This document shows, one piece after another, positions 23,690-34,544 of a DNA stretch of 64,000 nt. Location: positions 241,275,512 through 241,339,511 of the forward strand of contig CM060846.1 of NCBI GenBank assembly GCA_030762175.1, written 5' to 3'. The translations under genes and the position numbers were made by a program. Positions within the stretch are counted from its first letter, which is position 1. The number at the start of each line of letters is the position of its first letter. The notes under the pieces were generated by a model, which did not search any database, was not told the DNA's origin, and saw only the letters and a list, made by a program, of their open reading frames with translations. This stretch comes from Metallyticus violacea. Taxonomy: Eukaryota > Arthropoda > Insecta > Mantodea > Metallyticidae.

Positions 23690-25095
23690 TTTTCACTTGG
23701 TCATCTGATAAAAAAAACATAAGGCAGCCTTGGCCATGAAGTTTACAGAAAGCCTACACACATGGATATCTAAATGAATTTTAGTGCAGAAGTTACACAC
23801 TGATTCACAGGTTTTATGACTAAAGTTGTGTTGCCTGGGAAATAGGCTAGCTTCACATTAGATGGATCAATCCTTGGATAGCAGGTAGCAATGTCTATGT
23901 CCAAGAACAATATGACCTTTTGGCCTTAACTTTTCATTCTTCCATTAAAAAAATGCAGTCCTTTCATGATTTTACTGGTCATTCTTTTCTTATTGGTGCT
24001 ACAGTCCAGGGTCAGCCTTGGCCTGCTGCGGCAACCTCTGCTTCCTCTACCTTTGTCTTATAACAAAGGGCAGTATGGTAGGGGGTATGTGATCAACATG
24101 CTAGCACCCTGTTGGCCTGGGCACTAATGACCTTAGCTGCTTTGAAACCTTCTAAACAACAATCATCACCACCCTGTTAGTCACCTATGACACAACGTCA
24201 CCACCTTTCCATCAGGAGGTTCCCAATTATCTTTATGAATCTGGGTGGACCCTGTTCCAGACCTCCATTACTTTGAAAAATTCCTAAGCATGTAAAGGGG
24301 ATCAAACCCAGGCCTCTTGACCAGCAGTCATCAATGCTAAACCACTAGACCAAAGAGGTAGTTGAACTGGTCATTCACACTTTTTTATTCTACCACTAAT
24401 GCACTGGGAAGGAATTATATCCATGTGCCTGAAAGACTGGGGACATGCAGCTTTGCTTATCCTGTAGGCTTTTCAATATCACCAACAATATTTACACATA
24501 GCACATATATAATGTGAATCTTTCTAGACATCTTACTGCTAATGCATTTATCATCACATGCAGTCAGTGTCTTTGATGGAAACCCTAAAAAATAAACCCA
24601 TTTCATCATCATTGCACACATCCCTACGTTCGTATCTCTCAATCTGGTCTTCAATTTTTTCTTTCCAGTCTGTATGTCCCCATATCCACATTGTTAGCTT
24701 CAATACACATAGAACTGAAAATAATATTGTGGCAATATTTGAAACTCTTGAATCACTCACTGGATGTCTTGAAAGTGTTTTTTCCTAATTTTTCACTGAG
24801 CTTACAGTTTCAGCATGATTCTAAAATGGGTTCTCCTTTTGCAGGAACACTAACAAACTGTTTGAACACAGCCCTAATATTTCATCATTGTATGTTTATT
24901 TGGTGATGCATTTTACATGTCCTACTGTTCCTTTCATGCATTCATCTTTAATCTTTGATTTCTCAGAATGCCATAGATCCGAGTCTTTCCCATTTTAAAC
25001 AATACAATTAATTCTTTAGCTGAACTTTTTTTTTTTTTTTTCCATTTTCCTCGATCCCTTTAATCCTCCAAAGTATGTCTACAATATTTAGAGGA
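23690..25095 (-). pseudogene. Tigger/pogo transposase remnant, interrupted by a SINE
   Basis: Read on the minus strand from 25095, with frameshifts: a CENP-B-type helix-turn-helix, SAKELIVLFKMGKTRIYGIL (25010-24950); then LSEKLGKNTFKTSSE and CIEANNVDMG (24830-24680); then VCNDDEMGLFFRVS (24580-24620), equivalent to the family's NADETGLF catalytic block with the first D. CVNIVGDIEKPTGISK follows. After the inserted SINE come MTSKIMKGL, ILFLDIDIATCYP (second catalytic position) and PSNVKLAYFPGNTTLVIKPV (23850-23780). The order and motifs match Tigger DDE transposases well. Stops and frame changes mean it is inactive; no terminal repeats were identified. Confidence 0.8.
23985..24365 (-). mobile_element. 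tRNA-derived SINE, family C, nested in Tigger
   Basis: It is flanked by a perfect 11-bp duplication, actggtcattc, at 23974-23984 and 24366-24376. The minus-strand head reads TGGTCTAGTGGTTTAGC (box A) and GGTTTGATCCC (box B) at the right spacing. The body of about 300 bp is unrelated to families A and B. This is the only copy in the window. Confidence 0.88.
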
Positions 25096-26985
25096 CATTA
25101 CAGTAGTTTGTAACAAAAATGTATAACATGAAAAAATCACTAATAGATCCTAAATTTATTTCATTTGCTTTACTAGAAAGCTGCTTGTCAGCACACATCG
25201 GACATTGAAGTGACACAGAATTAAAAAAAAGAGGTTTAAGTTTGCCCTTTTTCTATTTACTTGCCTACAGAAGTTAATTCTGTTGTCTCCTGCTTATTGT
25301 TACATTTTCTATGCACCCCCTTGTTTTTGTTGCAAAGTGCTGACCATTTGCTGTCTCCCTTTTCAGGTGGCCAGCAGTGTCTTTCCTGTGAAGAGAAGTC
25401 AGTAATTTGTCCATATCACCTATGTATTTTATTTCTAAGCACTAAAGTGGAACTGCCCAAGTTCTAGAAGACAGAAAATAATAGTCAAGGAGGTTTGGCT
25501 AAGGCTGATAGCAACTTCCCATTCAGTTTCAATACAATCACACAAAATAATGCTTTGCTTACTATTGATCAGCATAAACATTGAAAATTGGAAATTATTC
25601 CACAGAACTAGGTAGTGGATAAACTCAAAGCATTCTGTTCAGATTAAATGTTACCCAAAAATGATTCTATTTCAATGTTAAGCAGTTTTCTATTTAACGT
25701 TTGTTTTTTTATAGGAAACAGTTTCATTCCAAAATTTCATTTTCATTTCTCTTCCAGATATCCATCATATATAAAATCTGTTTTACATAGGTTTTACAGT
25801 AACTTTTCTTATTTTAATTCCATAATGTTTATAATCTATGAGTAATTACACTACTTTATTGTGATATACTGTAATTAATTTTATTTTAATATATTGCATC
25901 TATCATAGGAAATTACATGGATTCAATCTTTACTTTGTTCATATTTTTGACAATCTTAAGGATACCATTCAATATCATCAATATCATTCATAAATAAATG
26001 AGTAAATTCTTTTGCTGGTGAGGAATTTCCCATAATTTAGAATGTACATTTTTCAGAAGACACACAAAACTGATTTAAAGAGATTGACCATATTTATGAA
26101 TGTTTATTTTTAAGTTAGATTCTTTAAATGTGTTTCAGGTACCAATACAGTGAAATTCAGGCATATCCTAAATATCAAAATTGGTTTTATTATCCTTAAG
26201 ATTTTACCCTAGGGTATATCTATTTGCTGTCACTTTGACACTTAAAAGCCATCTTGTGACTACTTAAATCATCTTGCTGTGTAGGTGTGGCACTTTACAT
26301 GCCAAAATTCATCAACTTTAAAACTGGCAATTTTGCTGGTCACATGGAATTGGCTGAAGGCATTATTATATACACGCTAGAAAGAGGTTGAAAATGTCCA
26401 GATCTGTTGCTGAGGAGACAAAACAGAAAGCAGAGGGTCCAATTTATGCAGCAGGAAACATTTAGGCCATTGCAACGTAATAAAATCATTGCAAAATATA
26501 AACAATTTTCTTATGTTTAATTTTTCCAATGCTTTTAATTTTATAACATCCCTTCAGAAAGCTTTTATTCCAATATCTCTGAGATTTTTTCTGTACATTC
26601 AGAACATATGTATAACTAAACTGACAGACATTTATATCCATAAGCCTAAACATTTTCATGTAAACCATTTTGTAGAATTAAAACTAAATAAAAATAATAC
26701 ATTTTCAAACTTACATCTAAATATATAAAATATTTTTATAGTTACATAAAATGTTTCTGCAAGGAACATTTTTTGCCATGTCAGTCACAAAAAAAAAAAA
26801 AAAAAAATTACACCCCACACATACATACATATATAGGGGAAAAATTCTTTTTTTCTTAACTATTGTAATTGGCCGAAATTTTGCACACATAGTTTTGTTA
26901 ATCTTGCCTAAATATTGAATACATTTTTAGCTTCTTAAATAGATATTTCATTTCAACCAAGAGAGTCATTTTTATTTTTTATATT
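25096..26985. other. Unassigned AT-rich DNA
   Basis: There is a poly-A/T run at 26790-26807. No exon or named repeat was recognised. Confidence 0.5.
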
Positions 26986-27160
26986 GTTTAATGCTGGTTT
27001 TAACTACAAAGGCACCACAGGTGGTGCACATTGATGATACACAAGATGAAATGATAAACTGAGAATTTTTTTTTTTTTTAAAGGAAGTAAGCATTCTAGG
27101 CCTAAGTTTAGGATATCTCCCTGCCATTTGCCATTTATGACTGAAGAAAACCAGGAAGAA
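26986..27160 (-). mobile_element. SINE family A fragment (3' half)
   Basis: The minus strand carries the family-A 3' half: rc of gaggcacc-like aaggcaccacaggtgg, cctaagtttagg and catttgccatttatgac. The tRNA head is missing. Confidence 0.85.
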
Positions 27161-29436
27161 GGCATAATAATTACTTTAATGATATACTTGAGGTCTGGAT
27201 GGTAATTATCCTTGGGATTGTTTATTGGATGAATATTTTTGACCCTTCAATTGGAGATCCCAGTTTTCTTCTTTGCTGATACATATCTCAATTTTCTGAG
27301 TTTCTTTCTTTATTTTTTTGTTTCATTTTCATTTGTAATTCATTATTTCTTGATGTTTCATGTTGACTTTATTTCTTTTTCTTCCAATGCTACAATTTCT
27401 AGGGAATCAAGCCTAAGTAATTGAAAGCTTCTTGCCATATTGCATATGTATCATTTTTGAAATCCAACAACAGATATTTGTGGAATCCACCTGTCATTGA
27501 AAACTGCATGTACAAAACTTGTTACGAGGGAAATGGAACTCAGTTCTAGGAAGATGGGCATCCAGAATAAGAAAGAATAGCTATAAAATCTCCTTGGAAA
27601 GATTGATGCAATACTTGTTGTGTCTATCAAGAGTGCTATTTAACAGAATTGGAATACAATACACATTTTGAAAGAAAGCTGAATTGCAACGAGAAAGAGG
27701 AGGCAAATAGTAACTAAGTAAAAAGGAAGTCATTTTTATATTTGAAGAAGGATCTGTAATAATTACAAGGGAAAGAATCAAACCAAAATGAAAGGGAGTT
27801 GCAGTCATAGATTATTCCTCAGCTTTATTCTTTGGCTGCCATAACTTACCTTTCCTTCATTTCCTTTTTTAAATAATGGTGACCTGAACCATTTCCAAGA
27901 CCTGAACTTCAAGACAATTAAAATCTGTAATATTAGATCTACCCAATATCAGAATTTTTGCTATTCTGATATATTTCACTTCCTTGTTATATCTTGAACT
28001 TTTATGAAATTGTCACACGTGGGAACAATGAACTACTACAATCATATAAATACCCCCAACCAAATTTGCCTTAATCTAATCATTGTTGCTCTATATCTTG
28101 TCACAGTTTTGTAAATTGTTGTATCACTATAACAGCTCATAAAAATAATCTTGTTACAGATGAGCAAAATACTGAAGATATTCTCTGTGTTGCGAGAGAG
28201 ACACAGAGAAAACAATCAAGCAATCTCTAAATCCATTATCTACAACTTTGTTAATTATATAAAATTCATTAATGCTGTAATAAAAGCAGAAAATATTAAA
28301 TTTCTTTTACAGAATAAGCATGTAATTAAAATTTATCTTAAAAATTGTGTTTATAATCAGGTGGAATGTTTCTGTAAATACCTACTTTGAGTTATATACC
28401 TATGAGTGGACAGGTGTTCCCAGGACCTGATATAATATCTTTTTTTTAAGTTCTGATGGTTTTTTTTTTTAAATTTTGATTCTGGAGTTTCACCTAGGAC
28501 ACAACAACTATATGATGATAATATTAATGGAGTCGATATTTATATGCGAAAATTAATGTTCATCAGATGTAAAAAGCGATTAAGCAGCAGGGAGCAACAT
28601 ATGTAATTTCCAAATTTTTCATCATAAATTCCTGCCGGTTACTACAGAATAATGTCCTGTATAGAGAATTTGATTATACTACATCACATGTTGATAACCT
28701 CACATATTTGAAGACACTCGTATCACTAATCCTCCAACAATGAACTACCCATATGTTTTGGCCTTCCAAAATTTGAGCAACTTTACAAAAGGTATCATTA
28801 TCATCTGTTTTCTCAAACATATCTTTAAATTATTTTCCTTAGGACTTCTATTTCCAAACTTGAGTGAGTGTGAAGTTATCTTTCAATGTACTGTATTTTT
28901 TTATTTGAATTACTCAGCAAGTATGCCATAATTTTTAATTTCATTATACAGTGAGAAAAGAAATTGAAATTTGGCAGGTATAAAAGCCAAATAACATTTT
29001 AAATTAACATCATTTATTAAATTTTGAATGTCATTTGATAAGCGTTGTCCAAGTCAGTTATTGCAGATGTAAAGCCATAACAAATGTTTTACATAAATCT
29101 GAATAATACGGTAAATTTTTGGTGATGTTGGAAGATGAGAATGGCATTGACTGACATTTCTTTACAGGTCAGCAATAAATTTTGTTCTAAAATTATTTAG
29201 TATTTTTTCAAAATATTTACCATAAGATTTCCCACATTTCTACTATAAGTAATAGTGATTTCGCCAATACTCATCCTGGTTTTTGTATAATCTCATATTG
29301 ACATTATGTATCTTAAGGTTTCTTTGTAACTTGCCTCAATGAACATGTGATGCAGCTGTGATATGTGTGTGATTTCCTGTCAAATGCTGTGTTACCTGCA
29401 AACATTAATTTACAGATGACTGGCCTTTTATTTTTT
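27161..29436. other. Unassigned AT-rich DNA
   Basis: A very good donor-like site (minus, rc of cttacctttcc near 27850) borders a short open stretch, but no acceptor gives a phase that fits the other predicted exons. Otherwise nothing is recognised. Confidence 0.4.
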
Positions 29437-29488
29437 TGAATGTTGTTAATGCTCGTTTTTACTATTGAGGCACCATTGGCTGTAACTG
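29437..29488 (-). mobile_element. SINE family A 3'-end fragment
   Basis: The last ~50 bp of family A (ttaatgctcgtttttactat, then gaggcaccattgg) is present on the minus strand. The rest is missing. Confidence 0.65.
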
Positions 29489-30202
29489 GCAAAATAGTAG
29501 CTACTTCATCATTGCTGGTAAAAGTGTTTTTAAATTCCAGCATGTACTGTTCAGAATGTTCATGTACATTCAATATGACTTTTGGCATATTTAATTCACA
29601 GAACTAAACATCACAAACTGATTCATCTTACAATACTGTTCTGAATTACTGAAACAAGATGCAAACAACTCTCAATGCTCTGCACAGTCAGCAGTGGCAT
29701 AATGCAAAGTAATAATTTATTTAAATAGTACTAAGTATACAACAAATACAATATGGCCTGGTTCAAACCCAGGTTCTAATGCATAATATATACTCCATTC
29801 ACTGGATTAGCAGTTTGAGATGGGCATGGATAATTTGTCCATATTTGAGAAGAATGGAATAGAATTTCAACATTACATTGCTACATTTGTTTATATTAGG
29901 CCGTACAAAGACCTCATTAGCCATCACATATTGTAAGAATCTTGCAAACATTTCTTCTACTTCTCATTTTGCTGGTGTTGATTTCTTTCAAGAGAAAAAA
30001 CTTCATTACAAAATTAGACAGAATAGCAGAAATGTACTAAAATATGTATTTAATACAAAATTTGTTGAAACATTTATCACATAACCTTTTTATTTGTAAA
30101 ACATGGAATTGACCCTTGTTGACTCTCAGTTCAAATAATAAACTTTATTTTAGCAATGTACTCATTGTGGGGCAGAGGGGGAAATTTCTGGATTTTTTTT
30201 TT
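29489..30202. other. Unassigned AT-rich DNA
   Basis: There is a box-B-like ggttcaaaccc at 29760 but no supporting box A. No other feature was found. Confidence 0.4.
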
Positions 30203-30276
30203 AATGGTGTTTAATGCCCGTTTTTAATACTGAGGCACCACAGGTAGTAATTCTGATGATGATGATGATGATACAA
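30203..30276 (-). mobile_element. SINE family A 3'-end fragment with (GAT)n
   Basis: The family-A end ggtgtttaatgcccgttttt and tgaggcaccacaggtagt is followed by a short (gat)n expansion at 30255-30271. Confidence 0.8.
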
Positions 30277-30812
30277 AATCTTTGTTAAACACTAATAACT
30301 TACCTTTAATGGAAGACCATTCAGAAGTACTCTGTAGTGTAGGCTAATTTTGTTTGCCATGACAAAACATAATGAAGTTGTTAGAATTTTTCTTCTATAG
30401 CTATTATGTGAAATGAATTATGTATTCTGCTAGTAGAAGAACAGTTAAATTTTGTTTGTACTTGCTAGTAAAAATCCATTTTTTGCATTATTCAAATAGC
30501 TGTATTTAACAATACTTCTTTATTGTTAATCTTTCTATAGTTAGTGAAAAATAAAAATTGCTAAAGATGCTAATTTATAATTAAATAAATTATATTATAT
30601 GCATTGTATGCATATACTATGTGCCATTTCACCTGCAATGATGGTTGCACCTAACTCTTTTTGTATATGTGCAGAGAGAAATATAAGCTCATTGTTGGAA
30701 TCCAGCATGTCTGTACACTATCAGCTATCACTATCTGTAAATATTATGTTCCCATTTAGATAGTGCTGTGTGTTCAAGAGTGTTGCCTTGAGGGACCTTT
30801 TGGGTGAATATA
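30277..30812. other. Unassigned AT-rich DNA
   Basis: No feature was recognised before the transposon terminus. Confidence 0.5.
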
Positions 30813-32338
30813 TACTGAGGGTGCCAAAAAATGTATGCACACTTTCACAGTAGATATCTATTTAATATATTTCAAAGCTAGATCAAAAAATAACAGTAAT
30901 ATGTAGTATGATGTTCTGTAAACAGATGTGACTCACATACATTATGATAGTTTTGCTACGTGACAGGTAAATCAACAAGGAACAAATGAAGGCAGATTAT
31001 TGTATGATGTTCTGTAAAGAGATGTGACTCACATACATTATGATAGCTTTGCTACATGACAGGTAAATCAACAAGGAACAAATGAAGGCAAGATTATCGT
31101 ATGATGTTCAGTAAACACATGTGACTCACAATGCATTATGCTAGCATTGCTACAACAAAATGGTTCAAGATTATTATTTGAACAGTGCAAAGCAAGTTTG
31201 AAGTGGTATTGGAAAACTGAGAATGTTGTTGAAGTTCAAACACAATGGAGACATGTGTACAGAACAGAACCGCCAATGCGAGTAACAATTGCACACATTC
31301 ATGACAAATTTGATACTCATGGTACCATATGCAATGTTCACAAAGACAGATCTGGGAGATCTCACACAGCAACAAGCCCTGCATCTTCTGCTATGGTTTA
31401 GGAACGTTTTGAGCACTCACAGCACAAATCCTCAAAGCAATGTGCATGTGAGACTGGGATTAGCATAACCAGCATACATCGTATTATTAAAACAGTAAAG
31501 TTGAAAGTTTTCATTCCAAGACTTTGCATGCATTAAATGAAGATAATCCTGATCGGAGAATGCAGTACTGTGAGCGGTTTCAGAACATGGTGCAAGAGGA
31601 TGAGGCCTTCGCGGGGAAAGTTGTTTGGTCTGATGAGGTACAATTTGAGTTGAATAGAACTGTTAAATATCATAACTGTGCCTACTGTTGTGCAAACAAT
31701 CCACACATTATTTTGGAAAAGGCTGTTAATTTACCTGGAATTAATGTTTGGTGTGAGTTGTCATCTGGATCTAAGGAACCATTCCTTTTTGAAGGAACAG
31801 TAACTGGCCCAGTGTGCCTGAACATGATATGCATATCCATCTTATCCGCTATTCATATACTCTATGGAAACAAGAAAATTTTACTTTCAACAGGATAGTG
31901 CACCACCACATTACCATTGAGATGTATATGCGTACCTTGATGACAACTTTCCAAGGCACTGGATAGGACAAAGAGGTCAGATTCAGTTTCCACCATGTTC
32001 TCCGGATCTAACTCCGTTGGACTTCTATCTATGGGGAACTCTTAAGGATGTTGTATATCATAGAAAACCAGCTACATTGGCAGCACTTCGGGAAGAAATT
32101 GAAATGGAATGTGCTGCAGTCGCTGAGGACACTTTCGTAAACATTCTTCAATCAGTATTTCAATGTACTCAGAAGTGTATCGATGCTGATGGTAGGCATT
32201 TTGAGCAACTGTTGTAACTGTAAAAGTCTAAGACGATTAGTGTTTATCATTTTCTGCTTATGTGAATTTAGTTTTGTTATGTTAACACCACTTTTTTCTT
32301 TGCTTGATGTGTGTATACAATTTTTGGCACCCTTTGTA
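30813..32338 (+). mobile_element. Tc1/mariner-superfamily transposon with 41-residue D-D spacing, inactive
   Basis: Terminal inverted repeats begin with TACTGAGGGTGCCAAAAAAT on the left and, in reverse, TACAAAGGGTGCCAAAAATT on the right. They are flanked by TA, the expected target duplication. The transposase reads plus strand from about 31150: N-terminal helix-turn-helix sequence (VVEVQTQWRHVYRTEPPM), KDRSGRSHTATSP, then a TAG stop near 31400. It continues after a frame change with VVWSDEVQFELNRTVKY (first D), INVWCELSSG, FEGTVTG, FQQDSAPPHYH (second D) then a stop, and SPDLTPLDFYLWG (third D). I count 41 residues between the second and third D, as in DD41D-type families. Three tandem repeats occupy the 5' leader. 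Confidence 0.88.
30909..31190. repeat. Three tandem ~96-bp repeats in the transposon leader
   Basis: The unit beginning tgatgttctgtaaacag starts at 30909, 31005 and 31102 (periods 96 and 97). Units 1 and 2 are nearly identical. Unit 3 diverges after about 60 bp and runs into the coding region. Confidence 0.9.
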
Positions 32339-33015
32339 TATATGGCTTTATGCATAGATTTTGTTCTTATTTTCTGTGACTGAACATAGTGATGTAAAAA
32401 GTGATGACTTGAAACAAAATTTTTTAGGAAAAACAGACAAGCACTTGTCACTCTGAGGACAAGATATTTAATTCAATAGTAAAAATTAAACTTCTCTAAC
32501 ACATATGAGATGAGTTTGGAATCCTGCTTGGAGTGCTACTGAAAATTCATTTTACACTTGTTATGACATAAATAGAGGATTTTTCACCATAAGTTATTTA
32601 GGTCACTAAACCATTTTGTTAACATATTTTATAACATTGTGTTTTGTACTTCACAAATCACTGCTCTTGGTTTCTTAACTTGCTTGAATGTAATGGAAGA
32701 AAAATTTTAAAAAATATGGATGGTATTTATTTTATAAATTCATGGAACCAGATGCATGAAAACTTTCTGACATTTGCCCTAAACAGAATTAAAACCATTT
32801 ACGAGTACAATGACTCGGCACCAATATCCTAACCAACTGAGTGATGCCTGCATGATTGTGGTGATTGTGATGGCAAACATGTTGCCATATTACATAAATC
32901 CTATTTTATTTCAAGCTGCAGGTGATCAAATTAATCATTCCTGCTATTTAGTGCCAGTTTCTGAAAAAAAAATAATCTATTATGAAATATAATAATGCAT
33001 AATAATTTGTCTTAC
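32339..33015. other. Unassigned AT-rich DNA (probable intron)
   Basis: This lies between the transposon and the predicted exon; nothing is recognised with confidence. A weak tRNA-like segment at about 32784-32850 (minus) is too degenerate to call. Confidence 0.4.
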
Positions 33016-33222
33016 CTTATAAAAAATTCATCCTTGTGATGATTGCTTATGTCCAAACTTTCTCTATTTGTTCTATTTTTTCTTTCACGCTGTGAATTCA
33101 CTGCATTTTCACGAGCTTGGTTGCTACTCCATTTATTGGTAGGATTATTTTTTAAAGGCTGAACTGAACCCTTAATACTTTTGTCTTTTTCTATTTCATT
33201 TTCATCAAAGTCATTAACAGAC
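33016..33222 (-). CDS. Candidate host-gene exon, hydrophilic linker
   Basis: On the minus strand the acceptor aaaatttcatttcag is followed by a 207-nt segment with a single open frame (1 nt, 68 codons, 2 nt), ending at a consensus donor (ATAAG|GTAAGAC). The peptide is polar and probably disordered: SVNDFDENEIEKDK, QARENAVNSQRERKNRTN, NHHKDEFFI. Both introns are phase 2. It therefore joins in frame to the end of exon 57099-57318 upstream and to the start of exon 5428-5526 downstream. It shows no mobile-element features and is surrounded by repeats, which is what a conserved exon inside old introns looks like. The gene is not recognised. Confidence 0.7.
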
Positions 33223-33299
33223 CTGAAATGAAATTTTATAGGATTAGAAGAGCATAAAAATTACAAACTTCGTAATAATTATACTATTTGCAACAAAAA

Positions 33300-33930
33300 A
33301 CGTATCCTATAAAAATAGGAGAGGTAAACAGAAGAGGTGGATAAAAGAGATAAAAATCACCATCAAACTGACAAAGAAAACAAACCTGCATCTTAGAGGA
33401 AAAGAAGTTTAAAGAGGAAAACATGATCCTTAAAGATAAAGTTGACAAAATCATCATTAACACCAGTGAATGAAAATGGTGGAAACCAAGTCATTTCTCT
33501 TTGTTAAAGGTGAACATTGCAGCATACATTGCAATTAACATTCAATTCAGTATCATATTGTACGAAGGAAAATCACTGAAAAATTGAATCCTCAAAGAAA
33601 AGAAAATTGAAAATATTATAGTACATAATAGTCATTCGCCAAGGTAACAAACTCAGCAATGCTATAAGGAATTACCTAGTAGAATGGAGTGATAAACCCA
33701 ATGCTCCAGTGAAGGAAGTGCTCAAATGCTGTGAAAGCCTGTGTAAAGAACTATGACCAGATGATCATTATTAATGGAGGCATCAACAATATTAGAAAAG
33801 GTGGCATTAATGCTATTCATAGTCTCAGCAATTGGTTAGTAAAACTGACCTACATGAACATAATTGTAGTGGATGCACATAACAGATATGATTTCTTGGT
33901 TTTATTGTAAATAAAGCTGTAGATAATTAT
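33300..33930 (+). pseudogene. Degenerate SGNH/GDSL-like ORF, probably retroelement ORF1
   Basis: Plus-strand frames show a short Lys/Glu-rich stretch (EENMILKDKVDK) followed at 33690-33900 by NAPVKEVLKCCESLCKE, DQMIIINGGINNIRKGG and NIIVVDAHNRYDF. The sequence G-x-N-[ND]-I followed by a hydrophobic strand and a (P/H)xRYD block is what I associate with SGNH-hydrolase-like ORF1 proteins of some arthropod retroelements. The catalytic Ser region is not readable, and stops intervene. The family assignment is from memory of the motif layout. Confidence 0.4.
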
Positions 33931-34314
33931 AATGAAAATGCCAGAAAATTATGTCACATTATAATTGTTTGCTTAATTAAGGCTAGTAAATTTATGTGTA
34001 CATGCTACCTATCATGATCTCCACCTGAACAAACTTGGTAGGGAAAAATTTGTTAAGCTCATATTAAAAATAAATGTAAAAAAATAAAAAATAAAAAACA
34101 TCAGCAACAACACCAAAATATGTATAATAAGCTTGCTATTTACATGATAAAGAAAAACTGAATTCCATTCCGCCCCAAAAAAGAGCAATGGCCTTTGCAA
34201 ATTTTAATCAACAACTGAAATTGGTAATATAGACAAAGTGAATTAATATTAACGCAATGTTTAGATAGTGATAATGTTTAGGGAGTCTATTTTTAAACAC
34301 TCCAAGCCATATTA

Positions 34315-34476
34315 ATTGATATCATTGTATGATTCAGTTGAACTACACACTCTTAAAACTTCACTTACTTTTCATAAATGTATGGAACCGGTTTCGAGAA
34401 CATTTAGTTCCCATCTTCAGCTAGGCTAAAGTTCAACTGTGTGTGTAGTTCAACTAAATCATACAATGATATCAAT
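34315..34476 (-). mobile_element. Short PLE-end fragment between 36-bp inverted repeats
   Basis: Arms 34315-34350 (attgatatcattgtatgatt...) and 34441-34476 are inverted copies matching at 35 of 36 positions. Between them, on the minus strand, lies a PLE-type 3' end with a hammerhead-like core and the trailing sequence aaaagtaagtgaag, also seen in similar form at PLE-3. No coding part is present. Confidence 0.75.
34385..34425 (-). ncRNA. Hammerhead ribozyme-like motif in the IR-flanked element
   Basis: Minus strand: CTGAAGA (34420-34414), helix II GGGAAC/GTTCTC of 6 bp (one G-T) around loop taaat, GAAAC (34395-34391), then CGGTT, so that ACCGGT forms a self-complementary helix III. Helix I pairing is poor in this copy. 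Confidence 0.55.
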
Positions 34477-34544
34477 AATATGATTAGCTTCACTGTGCAA
34501 GTTCCAATTTACATTAAACTCCAAGTCATGTTTCAGTAACACAT

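Noticed and set aside
27842..27930. Strong donor-like site and a short open minus-strand stretch
   Set aside because: No acceptor gives an intron phase compatible with the three predicted exons.
29749..29800. Box-B-like ggttcaaaccc
   Set aside because: No box A at suitable spacing and no shared body.
32784..32850. tRNA-like segment (minus) with ACTCAGTTGGTTAGGAT box A
   Set aside because: The box B equivalent is degenerate and no body shared with another copy is visible; it may be an old SINE head, but support is too thin.
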